64,000 nucleotides of DNA from contig NZ_KB908319.1 of assembly GCF_000382385.1 (NCBI RefSeq), positions 1-64,000 of the forward strand, read 5' to 3'. Under the pieces are notes generated by a model, which was not told the DNA's origin, did no database searches, and saw nothing but the letters and a program-made list of their open reading frames with translations. Below are positions 15,994 to 25,290 of this stretch, piece after piece. The translations under genes were made by a program, and so were the position numbers. The DNA is from Segatella maculosa DSM 19339 = JCM 15638. GTDB taxonomy: Bacteria > Bacteroidota > Bacteroidia > Bacteroidales > Bacteroidaceae. Positions within the stretch are counted from its first letter, which is position 1, and the number at the start of each line of letters is the position of its first letter.

Positions 15994-17634
15994 TTATGGA
16001 TTATTCGTTATGTCAAAGCGGTCGATATCCAGCCACCCGCGATTGGAATTTCCTTGAGGTTCCTGTGCAACAAAGCCTATCTTGGCTCCTATCCACTTGC
16101 CTTCGCGCATGGTAAAAGGCGTTCCTGTCTCGGTGAATTGCTTGCCGTTACGACTGAAAGCGAACCGAACAATGCCCTTATCTACCCTCATTCTGAGATA
16201 TATTTCTTCGTGAATAGCAAACTGATAATCGTTATCATCCTGACCTGTTTTGGGCAAATCAGCCAACAAAGTGACGGTAGCTGCGTGGCCTTTATCGGCA
16301 TCTTTGCAGGTCATTTGCTGCAAAACAAACCCTTCACCTACCCTTTTTACGACCAAAGCCGTATAGTCTTTTCCCATCATAATGAGGCCACCTAACTGGT
16401 TATTTTTCTTACTTATAAGCTTTAATTTGGCCGTAGCTGTGAAACTATCTGATGGCGTTTTCTGCAATAAAAGGTTGGGGGTAAACCAAAAGTTGTCGTT
16501 ACCTTTGAAGGTAAAAAGGCGGAAGAAGCCCAGTGAAGTGGGCATTCCGAACCATGGTTCATAGTTGGATTGCCACTGCCACTGCAGTCCTAAACGCGGT
16601 AAATCGAACGCATCACTCTCTTCAGGTGTCACGATTTGACTGCTTACAGACTTCGGTTTGCGATACGAAAGATAAGGTTCGCCGCAATAACCCTGCCGAG
16701 GCACACGTCCAATCACGGGCCAATTATCCTTCCAAGTGACCGGTTGCAGATGAACAACTCGCCCATACGCGCCCTTATCCTGAAAGTGCAAGAACCAATC
16801 TTCGCCGTATTTTGTGTGCACCCATGCGCCTTGATGCGGGCCGTTTACAGTCGTATTGCCCTGCGCCAACACCTTTTTTGCCTCGTAAGGACCGTAAGGT
16901 GAGCGTGCTCGAAGCGCCAGTTGAAACCCTGTAGCCACGCCTCCTGCGGGACACCATATCCAATACCAGCCGTCTCGTTTGTAGAATTTAGGACCTTCGC
17001 AGGTTCGGTTTTCCGTGCCGTTTCCGTCGAACACGATGACAGGATCGCTGATAGCACGCGTTCCATCGGCATTCATTTCGCGCACAGTGATGACACTTGC
17101 GAAGCGACTTCGGCTGTTTGCCCATCCGTTTACCATGTAACAACGGCCGTCATCGTCCCATAACGGGGTGGTATCTATAATGCCTTTCCCGCGAATAACA
17201 AGCACAGGTGGCTCCCAAGGTCCGCGTGGGTCTTTTGCTCTTACCATGAAAACACCTTGGTCGGGGTCGCCCCAATAGATGCGATATTCGCCTTTATGAT
17301 ACCTGATACTGGGTGCCCAGACTCCTTTTCCATGCGCAGGAGCTCCCGAAAACAAGCTATCGGGCCACACGCGATCAAGCGCATGACCGATGAGTTCCCA
17401 GTTAACCAAGTCGCGAGAATGCAGGATTGGCAGGCCGGGAACGCAGTTAAACGAACTTGAAGTGAGGTAGTAATCATCGCCAACAGCCACGACATCGGGG
17501 TCGCTATAATCCGCATTGAGCACCGGATTGACGTAAGTTCCGTCGCCATTGTCGGCACACCACACCTTAGAACGGTATTGTCCGGCCGCCGGAACGGTGC
17601 ACATCAAGAGCAAGGCGCAAAGGATTTTGTTCAT
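15994..17634 (-). CDS. glycoside hydrolase family 43 (arabinofuranosidase/xylosidase type)
   Basis: 546 aa with a signal peptide (to about AAGQY). The five-bladed propeller GH43 domain has the catalytic base Asp in ADYSDPDV, the pKa-modulating Asp in IIDTTPLW and the acid Glu in CEGPKFY. A C-terminal beta-sandwich (about 340-546, DUF1349/concanavalin-like) is typical of the longer GH43 subfamilies; I think subfamily 12 or a neighbour. It probably releases arabinose or xylose from pectic side chains. First gene of the minus-strand operon with the GH28-GH105 fusion. Substrate preference cannot be settled from motifs. Confidence 0.87.
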   Translation of the reverse strand: MNKILCALLLMCTVPAAGQYRSKVWCADNGDGTYVNPVLNADYSDPDVVAVGDDYYLTSSSFNCVPGLPILHSRDLVNWELIGHALDRVWPDSLFSGAPAHGKGVWAPSIRYHKGEYRIYWGDPDQGVFMVRAKDPRGPWEPPVLVIRGKGIIDTTPLWDDDGRCYMVNGWANSRSRFASVITVREMNADGTRAISDPVIVFDGNGTENRTCEGPKFYKRDGWYWIWCPAGGVATGFQLALRARSPYGPYEAKKVLAQGNTTVNGPHQGAWVHTKYGEDWFLHFQDKGAYGRVVHLQPVTWKDNWPVIGRVPRQGYCGEPYLSYRKPKSVSSQIVTPEESDAFDLPRLGLQWQWQSNYEPWFGMPTSLGFFRLFTFKGNDNFWFTPNLLLQKTPSDSFTATAKLKLISKKNNQLGGLIMMGKDYTALVVKRVGEGFVLQQMTCKDADKGHAATVTLLADLPKTGQDDNDYQFAIHEEIYLRMRVDKGIVRFAFSRNGKQFTETGTPFTMREGKWIGAKIGFVAQEPQGNSNRGWLDIDRFDITNNP

Positions 17635-17721
17635 GTTTTAGTCAGATTAGCGTTTGATAGGTATTTAAATAGATTGTCACAGCGTTTGTTTCGGGCTCGG
17701 CCTCAAGGCTTTCCCTGTCGG

Positions 17722-17754
17722 CAAAGATAAGGAAAAAGCCCGAGAATCATACAA
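17722..17754 (-). promoter_or_regulatory. promoter candidate for the pectin operon
   Basis: TATCTTTG on the minus strand (17722-17729) fits the -7 element. A TTG lies about 22 bp upstream (17752-17754), slightly further than usual. The leader would be about 80 nt. Confidence 0.45.
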
Positions 17755-17784
17755 GTCGGGTTGTTAAAAAAGTCATATAAATGA

Positions 17785-17815
17785 TTGGCGCAGTCTGTTT
17801 ATTTTGCTATCTTTG
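17785..17815 (+). promoter_or_regulatory. promoter of the 297-aa lipoprotein gene
   Basis: TTG (17785-17787), 20 bp, TATCTTTG (17808-17815). This places the transcript start downstream of the longest ORF start and supports the ATG at 17839. Confidence 0.7.
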
Positions 17816-17838
17816 CCAAAAATCAGCAAAAAACCGCT

Positions 17839-18732
17839 ATGAACAGACGCCTGTTTCAATCATGCTGCATGGCAATGCTCGCGATTTCGGCTCTTGGTTT
17901 GATGCCGACAGCCTGCACAAAGACCCAACATGCCACGCAAACTGCCTCGACCAAGCCCTCGAAACCGCTGCCCCAACCGCAGAAACCTACTAAAACCTAC
18001 AAGAACCTGCGGCTTATTGGCGACACCACCTGTGCCGGTTGGCGCGTCATTCTTGCCTCGGCAGACGGCCCAACCAAGGTAAAAGGCGAGAAGTACTACG
18101 ACAAACTCTTCTTGATTACACTCTATAAAGACGGCCGATTGCTGTTCGACAAGAAGGAAATTTCAACCGAAAAGCTGCATGGAAAGCCCCGTCCCGAACT
18201 GCAACTCACGCCGGGTTACATTGAACTCATCACGCGAACAACGGTCTATATCGATGTGGCAACCTTCTATCCTGAAACAGATGACGGCTGGCTTTTCTCG
18301 CTTTTGTTCGACAAAAACGGTCGGTTGAGCGTCAGACCGTTTATAATAGAAATGTCGGAGGCTGACAATGTGGCATCATTTTATAGGGCTTGGCTGAACG
18401 AATGCAGGCAGAAACCCATCGATAAGGCTTCACTTCAAATGGTGGCCAACCGATATTGCACGCCGAGCTTTGCCAAACAATTGCTCCGCGAAGCCCCGTT
18501 GAGCCTCTTGCCCGCAAAGGTTGTGGGGAAATATCGGTTTGATGTGGACGTCATGGCAGAGCTAACGCACAATTCGGAAGACTATCTTGAACAGCGCGGA
18601 ACGGTATATTTTTGCACAAAAGACTACGAACAACAGATTGATTCGCTGGCGTATGAACTCCGAAATGAGCAAGATGAAAACGGATATACGTCGTTTGGGG
18701 GCATCACAGGGCTGAAGAAATTCCACCCATAG
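17839..18732 (+). CDS. hypothetical lipoprotein (DUF4738-like)
   Basis: 297 aa. Starting at MNRRLF gives a signal peptide with lipobox (LMPTAC), then a Pro/Lys/Gln linker, so it should be a membrane-anchored envelope protein. The longer ORF start at 17785 lies inside the promoter and is rejected. The first part (IGDTTCAGWRVILAS ... LFDKKEI) reminds me of DUF4738, and the second (FYRAWLNECRQKP ... YCTPSFAKQLL) of DUF3828-like domains, but neither is certain. It stands alone, divergent from the pectin operon. Function unknown. Confidence 0.75.
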   Translation: MNRRLFQSCCMAMLAISALGLMPTACTKTQHATQTASTKPSKPLPQPQKPTKTYKNLRLIGDTTCAGWRVILASADGPTKVKGEKYYDKLFLITLYKDGRLLFDKKEISTEKLHGKPRPELQLTPGYIELITRTTVYIDVATFYPETDDGWLFSLLFDKNGRLSVRPFIIEMSEADNVASFYRAWLNECRQKPIDKASLQMVANRYCTPSFAKQLLREAPLSLLPAKVVGKYRFDVDVMAELTHNSEDYLEQRGTVYFCTKDYEQQIDSLAYELRNEQDENGYTSFGGITGLKKFHP

Positions 18733-18853
18733 GGCGAAGTTAAGCCCGTGGATGGGGCGTTTTGCTGCTTGATATGACGAAGATGAAAAAGAATCGGCGT
18801 GAAATTGATTTTCAGGAAGCGCTATTTCTTTTGTCAATTTATTTCAAATTTGA

Positions 18854-18885
18854 TTTGCAATCGGCCGGAAAATGTTGTATTTTTG
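18854..18885 (+). promoter_or_regulatory. promoter directly in front of a terminator hairpin
   Basis: TTTG (18854-18857), 20 bp, TATTTTTG (18878-18885) is a full match to the Bacteroidota promoter. A hairpin with a T run starts about 5 bp later, so any transcript would be a short hairpin RNA unless it reads through. Confidence 0.5.
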
Positions 18886-18890
18886 TGTCG

Positions 18891-18920
18891 GGGAAAGCAT
18901 GAAGCGGCTTTCCCTTTTTT
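18891..18920 (+). terminator. rho-independent terminator
   Basis: GGGAAAGC (18891-18898) pairs with GCTTTCCC (18907-18914), followed by a T run. It could terminate the 297-aa lipoprotein transcript or the promoter just upstream. Confidence 0.65.
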
Positions 18921-18949
18921 GTTGTTTGATTTGAACAGGCAGGCAATAT

Positions 18950-19081
18950 AGATGAAATCAGCGTGTAAAAAGACTGAAATCACACTTTAATCACAGTCAT
19001 TTTGCGATGTAAAGTGACTGAGTTCACCCGTTTAAAAGACTGATTTCAGATTGCAAAATGAGGCTAACCGACTTTTAGAAC
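18950..19081. repeat. 22-bp-period array D (6 units)
   Basis: Units start at 18950, 18972, 18994, 19016, 19038 and 19060. The frame is GACTGATTTCA or GACTGAAATCA followed by a variable A-ending spacer. The unit at 18994 looks inverted but keeps the phase. The last units match array E at 13016-13103. It lies in the 547-bp gap between the lipoprotein and the small membrane protein gene. Confidence 0.65.
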
Positions 19082-19217
19082 AATCTATCTTGCTTGTCAG
19101 ACCAACTCTTTTTGTAAAATCTATCGACTTTTTTCAAGGATTTTTCTCGGCTGGATTTTCAAGGAAAGTATAGCGTATGGTTTACATTTCTCCTTGTTAT
19201 ATGCAGTGCAAGCGTGG

Positions 19218-19245
19218 TTGTTTTCGCACTTTTTTGCTAACTTTG
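19218..19245 (+). promoter_or_regulatory. promoter candidate for the small membrane protein gene
   Basis: TAACTTTG (19238-19245) is a clean -7 element 34 bp before the ATG. A TTG at 19218-19220 is 17 bp upstream, somewhat close for a -33. Confidence 0.5.
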
Positions 19246-19279
19246 CAACATTATTATTGGTCTGATTAAAGAAAAAAGA

Positions 19280-19615
19280 ATGACAATTATCCTTTTATTG
19301 CATATGATTTTCATTTGTATCTTCCTGAAACGTAATGGAGATACGCCTGCTTGGCTGAAGTTGTTTGCGTTGAGTCCGCTGCTGATGGCACCGTGGCTGA
19401 TGTTCATGAGCATCTTTTTCTTTGATGCACCCGGCTATTCTTGGCAACCTTTGGCCTTGTTTATATCGGTCAATACCTATCCTTTATTGATTTATGTAGG
19501 GGCATTTTTGGCTTGCAGACTCTATCGGAAAGGGCATAAGCGTTGGGCACTTGTGCCGCCGTCCTTGTTTACGTTGATTAATCTTTTGGCCATTTTGGCC
19601 GTCATCTTGGCGTAA
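19280..19615 (+). CDS. small integral membrane protein
   Basis: 111 aa with about four hydrophobic segments: 2-17, 26-48, 55-78 and 90-110, joined by short loops rich in Lys and Arg (FLKRNGD, CRLYRKGHKRW). There are no charged residues inside the helices and no recognisable motif. It has its own promoter and is convergent with the psd-pssA-DUF4834 operon, ending 24 bp from it. Function unknown. Confidence 0.7.
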   Translation: MTIILLLHMIFICIFLKRNGDTPAWLKLFALSPLLMAPWLMFMSIFFFDAPGYSWQPLALFISVNTYPLLIYVGAFLACRLYRKGHKRWALVPPSLFTLINLLAILAVILA

Positions 19616-19639
19616 GAAGCGGGCCGCAACGACGTTCGT

Positions 19640-19909
19640 TTATGGCTCTTCTTCGTAGTCTACGTATTCGCCCTCGTCCTTTTTAAAAATCTTTTTGCCC
19701 GCTTCTTCAGGGTCACGCGTGTCGATTACGCGCTCATCGTCACCGTAAGTGCGACGGTGTTGCCCCCATTGTTGCCGGCCGAAATCTCCAGAACGGCGGT
19801 TGAATTTATTGATGTTGTCGCGGAACGTGCTGATGAAGCGGAACGCCATCAGCAGAATGAATATGAAGAGTGCGATGAATAGCAGGAAAATGAACTTCAA
19901 TAAAACCAT
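19640..19909 (-). CDS. DUF4834 family membrane protein
   Basis: 89 aa: one N-terminal transmembrane helix (about 3-25), a basic middle part, and an acidic tail with KKDEGEYVDYEEEP, as in the Bacteroidota DUF4834 family. It follows pssA by 49 bp on the same strand, so it is probably the third gene of the phospholipid operon. The topology predicts a short periplasmic end and a cytoplasmic tail. Role unknown. Confidence 0.75.
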   Translation of the reverse strand: MVLLKFIFLLFIALFIFILLMAFRFISTFRDNINKFNRRSGDFGRQQWGQHRRTYGDDERVIDTRDPEEAGKKIFKKDEGEYVDYEEEP

Positions 19910-19958
19910 TTTTGGTTCTCCTTATTTATATAGGTGACTTAGAATGCGTGGCCACATG

Positions 19959-20666
19959 TCACGCTTTGGCCCTCAACCAAAGCAAAACAGAGCCCAACAG
20001 ATAGAGCGTAATGATGACCCACCAAGCATTCAATGGTCCTAAAAAGGCGAGACATGCAACGGAAAGTGCGGCAAAACCGTATTTCACTTCATTGCCTTTC
20101 CACCCCCAATGCTTGAATTTCAGAGCGAACATCGGCAGTTCCGACACCAATAGCGCACAGCTCAAGCCAAGCAATAGAAGCACGATGAAGACGGAATATG
20201 CTGAACTTTCGAGCCACGAAGGATTGCAAACGATGAGCGAAGCCCAGAACAAAGCGTTGGCTGGAGTGGGCAAACCGATGAACGAAGTGGCCTGTCTTTC
20301 GTCGAGATTGAACTTTGCTAAGCGCAAAGCTGAAAAGGCTGAGACGAGGAAAGCAGCGTAAGGAAGATAGTTACGCAAGGGCTCTAAGAAGGCAGGATAC
20401 TCCAAAACGGACAGCTCGGAGAACAAGATTGTGGCCGGAGCTACGCCGAATGTGACGACATCGGCCAAGGAATCGAGTTCCTTACCTATGGGAGATGACA
20501 CCCCAAGCAAACGTGCACTCATGCCGTCAAAGAAGTCGAATACGGCCCCAATGATAATCCAAATGAGTGCCAATTCAGCGTCTCCAGCGAATGCAAAAGC
20601 TGTAGCTATGCAGCCGGAAACAAGGTTACAGCAGGTGATGCTATTGGGAATATGTTTCTTTATCAT
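19959..20666 (-). CDS. pssA: CDP-diacylglycerol-serine O-phosphatidyltransferase
   Basis: 235-aa integral membrane enzyme that joins CDP-diacylglycerol and serine to make phosphatidylserine, the precursor of phosphatidylethanolamine. The CDP-alcohol phosphatidyltransferase motif is spread over FDFFDGMSARLLGVSSPIGKELDSLADVV (about 42-70), with the conserved DG, AR, G and D residues. About seven hydrophobic helices follow. The start codon shares one base with the psd stop codon (TAATG), so the pair is translationally coupled. Confidence 0.93.
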   Translation of the reverse strand: MIKKHIPNSITCCNLVSGCIATAFAFAGDAELALIWIIIGAVFDFFDGMSARLLGVSSPIGKELDSLADVVTFGVAPATILFSELSVLEYPAFLEPLRNYLPYAAFLVSAFSALRLAKFNLDERQATSFIGLPTPANALFWASLIVCNPSWLESSAYSVFIVLLLLGLSCALLVSELPMFALKFKHWGWKGNEVKYGFAALSVACLAFLGPLNAWWVIITLYLLGSVLLWLRAKA

Positions 20667-21364
20667 TATTTCAGCTTTGCAATAATCGTCTGGTCACCGG
20701 TCGTTGCCTGCCCCATTTTCACGCAAACCTCGCTGTCAACGGGCAGGAAAACGTCTACACGGCTTCCCAATTTGATGAACCCAAGATGCTCATCGATATA
20801 GCAGTCTTCTCCTTCCTTGGCGTAAGTGACGATGCGACGTGCCATGGCTCCGGCGATTTGTCGGCAAAGTATGTCCCTGCCATCGGGCGTTGTAATCATC
20901 GTATCGGCCCGTTCGTTCTCCTCACTTGCCTTGGGCAGCCATGCTTTATGGAAGTTTCCGTTTTGATGGCGCACGAATTTCACCTTGCCTTCAACAGGGA
21001 ACCAGTTGGCATGGACATTGAAAAGGCTCATGAAGATGCTGATCATCAGGCGACGATCGTGGAAATATTCGTTCTCTTCGACCTCTTCAATGACGACAAT
21101 CTTGCCGTCGGCTGGTGCTACGACCACCTTTTCGGTATCATCGGTACCGGAGAATCGGCGGGCAGGACAGCGGTAAAAATTGACTACGATGCCGTATATC
21201 GTGCCGCAAAAGAGCGTAAATAACCAAAAATAAAGCTTGTTTTCAAATCGGAACAAGAGTAAGGCTATTACTGCATAAATCATGAAACCGTAAACCAATG
21301 TGCGGGTTCCTTCGCGGTGTATACGTATATCTTTGAACTTTTGAATATTTTTAATCATAGTCAA
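20666..21364 (-). CDS. psd: phosphatidylserine decarboxylase
   Basis: 232 aa, the short form of the enzyme that decarboxylates phosphatidylserine to phosphatidylethanolamine. Two N-terminal hydrophobic stretches anchor it. The catalytic part holds [19 protein letters not shown] and the self-cleavage site [10 protein letters not shown], where the Ser becomes the pyruvoyl group. First gene of the psd-pssA-DUF4834 operon and divergent from dnaE. The start lies 23 bp after a good -7 box. Confidence 0.93.
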   Translation of the reverse strand: MTMIKNIQKFKDIRIHREGTRTLVYGFMIYAVIALLLFRFENKLYFWLFTLFCGTIYGIVVNFYRCPARRFSGTDDTEKVVVAPADGKIVVIEEVEENEYFHDRRLMISIFMSLFNVHANWFPVEGKVKFVRHQNGNFHKAWLPKASEENERADTMITTPDGRDILCRQIAGAMARRIVTYAKEGEDCYIDEHLGFIKLGSRVDVFLPVDSEVCVKMGQATTGDQTIIAKLK

Positions 21365-21386
21365 TAGGATAGGTGCTAATCGCAGA

Positions 21387-21418
21387 CAAAGGTAATTATT
21401 TTTTGTTGCATGAGCAAA
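21387..21418 (-). promoter_or_regulatory. promoter of the psd-pssA operon
   Basis: Minus-strand TTTG (21415-21418), 20 bp, TACCTTTG (21387-21394): a full consensus match. Confidence 0.75.
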
Positions 21419-21445
21419 TATATAAAATAAAAAACCATGTTTTAT

Positions 21446-21476
21446 TTTGCTTTTCTCTTTTTTTGCCGTAACTTAG
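21446..21476 (+). promoter_or_regulatory. promoter of dnaE
   Basis: TTTG (21446-21449), 19 bp, TAACTTAG (21469-21476), one mismatch to the -7 pattern. It leaves a very short leader before the ATG at 21496. Confidence 0.55.
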
Positions 21477-21495
21477 CGGTCCAAAATCATTGAGT

Positions 21496-24400
21496 ATGCA
21501 AGACTTTATTCACCTTCATGTTCACACTTTTTATTCCATTCTTGATGGGCAATCCAAGATATCTAACTTGGTGGACAAAGCCATTGCCAATGGAATGCGT
21601 GGCATGGCGATAACAGATCACGGCGTGATGTTCGGCATCAAGGAGTTTGCCGACTATTGTGCAGGTATCAACAAAAGGCGGAAAGCCGAGGGAAAAGAGC
21701 CTTTCAAACCTATCCTCGGCTGCGAGATGTATGTGGCACATCACCGCTTGCAGGACAAGATAAAGGAGAACGGTGACAACTCGGGCTACCACCTTATCGT
21801 GTTGGCCAAGAACTATAACGGTTATAAAAACCTGATAAAGCTGGTCAGTAAGTCGTGGGTGGACGGCTATTATTACCGTCCTCGCACAGACAGGGTGGAG
21901 CTTGAGAAATATCATGAAGACCTGATTGTGTGCTCGGCTTGTATTGCCGGCGAAGTGCCTTCAAAGATTCTACATGGTGATTTGGCCGGAGCACGCGAGG
22001 CATGCGAGTGGTATCATCGTGTCTTCGGCGATGATTATTACTTGGAATTGCAGCGTCATGAGGTGAAAGACCCGACGATTTTGGCCAACCGTGAAGCCTA
22101 TCCTTTGCAGCAGAAAGCCAATAAAGTGCTGTTGGAATTTGCCAAAGAATATGGCATCAAGGTCATCTGTACCAACGACGTGCACTTTGAAGACAAGGAA
22201 ACGGCCGAGGCTCACGACCACTTGCTCTGCCTTTCTACGGGTAAGGACCTTGACGATCCAAACCGAATGCGATACAGTAAGCAGGAATGGTTCAAGACAC
22301 GAGAGGAGATGAATGAGGTGTTTTCGGACATTCCCGAAGCCTTGGCGAATACGCTCGAGATATTGGATAAGGTCGAAACCTACAGCATCGAGCATGGCCC
22401 GATCATGCCTTTCTTCCCCATACCCGAGGAGTTCGGCACGGAAGAAAAATGGCGGAAGAAGTTCAGTGAGGCCGACCTTTACAAAGAATTCACGTCAGAC
22501 GAGAACGGAGAAAACCAACTCTCGCAGGAAGAAGGGCAGAAAGTTATCGACCGATTGGGCGGATATAACAAGATTTACCGCATCAAATTCGAGGCCGATT
22601 ACTTGGCGAAATTGGCTTATGACGGCGCAAAGAAAGTCTATGGTGAACTGTCGGAGGAGGTGAAAGAGCGGATCAACTTCGAGCTTCACGTGATGAAGAC
22701 GATGGGTTTTCCGGGATATTTCCTCATCGTTCAGGACTTTATCAATGCCGCCCGCACCGAGTTGGGCGTCATGGTGGGGCCTGGTCGTGGTTCGGCAGCA
22801 GGCTCTGTGGTAGCCTACTGCTTGGGAATTACACAGATAGACCCCTTGAAATACGACCTCCTGTTTGAGCGTTTTCTGAACCCAGACCGCGTGAATCTCC
22901 CCGATATCGATACTGATTTCGACGACGACGGACGCGGAAAAGTGTTACGATGGGTGATGGATAAGTACGGACATGAGAACTGTGCACACATCATTACCTA
23001 TGCCAGTATGGCTACAAAGAACTCGCTCAAGGACGTTGCCCGCGTGGAAAGGCTTCCTTTGGATAAGTCGAACGCACTCTGTAAGGCCATTCCCGACCGG
23101 CTCCCCGAAGGCTTGAAGATGAACCTCACGAATGCCATCAAGTGCACACCTGAGCTCCGTGAGGCCGAAGTGTCGCAAGACCCGCGCGAGCGAAACACCA
23201 TCAAATATGCCAAGATGCTTGAGGGTACGGTGCGTGGAACGGGTATCCATGCCTGCGGTTTCATTATCTGCCGCAACCCGATCAGCGATTGGGTGCCGGT
23301 CTCAACGGCCGATGACCCCGACTTTCCCGGTCTGAAAACTGCCGTGACCCAATACGATGGGCACGTCATTGAGTCAACCGGACTCATCAAGATGGACTTC
23401 CTCGGTCTGAAGACCCTATCGGAGTTGAAGGAAGCCTGCAAGGTTGTGAAGCAGACAACCGGCGATGTCGTCGACCTTGACCATATCCCGCTCGATGACG
23501 AACTGACCTATCAACTCTTTCAACAAGGCCGCACCATCGGTACGTTCCAGTTTGAATCGCCCGGCATGCAGAAGCATCTTCGCGAGCTTCACCCTACGGT
23601 TTTCGAAGACCTTATCGCCATGAATGCGCTCTATAGGCCCGGACCTATGGACTATATTCCCGACTTCATCAAGCGCAAGAACGACCCCTCGCAGGTGTCA
23701 TACGACATACCTTGCATGGAGAAATATCTCAAAGACACCTATGGCATCACGGTTTATCAAGAGCAGGTGATGTTACTTTCGCGCCAATTGGCCGGTTTTA
23801 CGCGCGGCGAAAGCGATGCCCTTCGCAAGGCAATGGGTAAAAAGAAGAAAGCCATCGTAGATGCCATGAAGCCGAAGTTCATCAAGCAGGGACAAGAAAA
23901 CGGCCACGACCCAAAGGTGTTGGAGAAGATTTGGGGCGACTGGGAGAAGTTTGCCTCTTATGCGTTCAATAAGTCACACGCCACCTGCTACTCATGGGTG
24001 GCTTACCAGACAGCCTATATGAAGGCGCACTACCCTGCCGAATACATGGCTGCCTTGATGACCCGACGCTTCAGCCAGATAACCGAAATCACCAAGCTGA
24101 TGGAAGAATGCCAAAGCATGAAGATTGCCACGCTCGGCCCCGACGTCAATGAAAGCTACTCGGAATTCGGTGTCAACAAGAAAGGAGAGATACGTTTCGG
24201 ACTCTCGGCCATCAAAGGCATGGGCGAAGCCGCGGCCTTGGCCATCGTGAAAGAGCGCGAAGCAAACGGACCCTATCAAAGCATCTACGACTTTGCAGAG
24301 CGCATCGACTTCGGTAGCGTCAACCGAAAGGCTTTCGAGTCGCTGGCATTAAGCGGCGGGTTCGACGGCTTTGAGTTCCGTCGCGAACAGTATTTTGCTG

Positions 24401-25200
24401 TCGGTCCGAAGGGCGACATGTTCCTCGACACGCTGGTCCGCTACGGTCAGCTCTACCAGCAAGAGCAACAGGAAGCCCGTAACTCACTCTTCGGAGGCGA
24501 CAGTGCGGTGGAGATTGCACGCCCCGTTCCGGCGAAAGCCGAGGAATGGAGCACGATAGAAAGGCTCAACCACGAGCGCGACTTGGTGGGCATCTATCTC
24601 AGTGCCCACCCGCTCGACGAGTACGGCGTCATCTTGAAGTCGATGTGCAACACGCACTGTGTGGAGATAGAAAAGAAAGAAGAACTTGCAAAGAAAGAGG
24701 AAATCATCATCGGAGGCATCGTCACGAGCGTGAAGTCCAAGTTCACCAAGACCGGCAAGCCCTGCGGCTTCGTCACCATCGAAGACTTCGAAGGCAGCGG
24801 AGAAATGGCATTCTTCGGCGAGGAATGGGGGCGTTGGCGCGGCATGCTGACCGAGGGTTGCATCGTGTATATCATGGCCAAATGCCAGAAACGCCATCGC
24901 GACAGTGACTACTACGAACTCCGCGTGCAAGACATTCAGTACATGCAGACCATCAAAGACACGCGTTTAGAGAAGATAACCCTATCGATTGACAGCACGG
25001 AGCTGACGGAAGCCGTGGTCACGGACCTCAGTACGCTGGTCGAAAAGGCCCCGGGCAAGGTGCAGCTCTACGTGCAGGTGGTCGACAGCGTCCATAATGT
25101 CAGCCTGATGTTGCGCTCGCGCAGCCACACCGTCGACGTCACCAACGAGCTCCTGAACTATGTCGATGCCCACCCCGCCATGTCCTATCACATCAATTAA
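21496..25200 (+). CDS. dnaE: DNA polymerase III subunit alpha
   Basis: 1234-aa replicative polymerase of the DnaE1 type. An N-terminal PHP domain begins with FIHLHVHTFYS (HxH motif). The polymerase core has GPGRGSAAGSVVAYCLGIT and the catalytic aspartates in LPDIDTDFDDDGRGKV (about 470). Helix-hairpin-helix elements (IKGMGEAAALAIV) and a C-terminal OB fold (IIIGGIVTSVKSKFTKTGK) follow. I chose ATG 21496 over TTG 21490 because it begins the conserved HLHVHT region directly. There is no PolC-type exonuclease insertion. It is followed by trx, which has its own promoter. Confidence 0.97.
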   Translation: MQDFIHLHVHTFYSILDGQSKISNLVDKAIANGMRGMAITDHGVMFGIKEFADYCAGINKRRKAEGKEPFKPILGCEMYVAHHRLQDKIKENGDNSGYHLIVLAKNYNGYKNLIKLVSKSWVDGYYYRPRTDRVELEKYHEDLIVCSACIAGEVPSKILHGDLAGAREACEWYHRVFGDDYYLELQRHEVKDPTILANREAYPLQQKANKVLLEFAKEYGIKVICTNDVHFEDKETAEAHDHLLCLSTGKDLDDPNRMRYSKQEWFKTREEMNEVFSDIPEALANTLEILDKVETYSIEHGPIMPFFPIPEEFGTEEKWRKKFSEADLYKEFTSDENGENQLSQEEGQKVIDRLGGYNKIYRIKFEADYLAKLAYDGAKKVYGELSEEVKERINFELHVMKTMGFPGYFLIVQDFINAARTELGVMVGPGRGSAAGSVVAYCLGITQIDPLKYDLLFERFLNPDRVNLPDIDTDFDDDGRGKVLRWVMDKYGHENCAHIITYASMATKNSLKDVARVERLPLDKSNALCKAIPDRLPEGLKMNLTNAIKCTPELREAEVSQDPRERNTIKYAKMLEGTVRGTGIHACGFIICRNPISDWVPVSTADDPDFPGLKTAVTQYDGHVIESTGLIKMDFLGLKTLSELKEACKVVKQTTGDVVDLDHIPLDDELTYQLFQQGRTIGTFQFESPGMQKHLRELHPTVFEDLIAMNALYRPGPMDYIPDFIKRKNDPSQVSYDIPCMEKYLKDTYGITVYQEQVMLLSRQLAGFTRGESDALRKAMGKKKKAIVDAMKPKFIKQGQENGHDPKVLEKIWGDWEKFASYAFNKSHATCYSWVAYQTAYMKAHYPAEYMAALMTRRFSQITEITKLMEECQSMKIATLGPDVNESYSEFGVNKKGEIRFGLSAIKGMGEAAALAIVKEREANGPYQSIYDFAERIDFGSVNRKAFESLALSGGFDGFEFRREQYFAVGPKGDMFLDTLVRYGQLYQQEQQEARNSLFGGDSAVEIARPVPAKAEEWSTIERLNHERDLVGIYLSAHPLDEYGVILKSMCNTHCVEIEKKEELAKKEEIIIGGIVTSVKSKFTKTGKPCGFVTIEDFEGSGEMAFFGEEWGRWRGMLTEGCIVYIMAKCQKRHRDSDYYELRVQDIQYMQTIKDTRLEKITLSIDSTELTEAVVTDLSTLVEKAPGKVQLYVQVVDSVHNVSLMLRSRSHTVDVTNELLNYVDAHPAMSYHIN

Positions 25201-25221
25201 ACGCGTTTTGTAGGCTCGGCA

Positions 25222-25253
25222 TTTGCCGTTATGAAACCAATTCATTACCTTTG
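25222..25253 (+). promoter_or_regulatory. promoter of trx
   Basis: TTTG (25222-25225), 20 bp, TACCTTTG (25246-25253): a full match, with a leader of about 30 nt. Confidence 0.75.
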
Positions 25254-25290
25254 CAGACGCAAACAAGATTATTAACAAAAGAAAATAAAA

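Noticed and set aside
17785-17838. Longer N-terminus of the 297-aa lipoprotein
   Set aside because: The segment coincides with the promoter; the ATG at 17839 starts the signal peptide.
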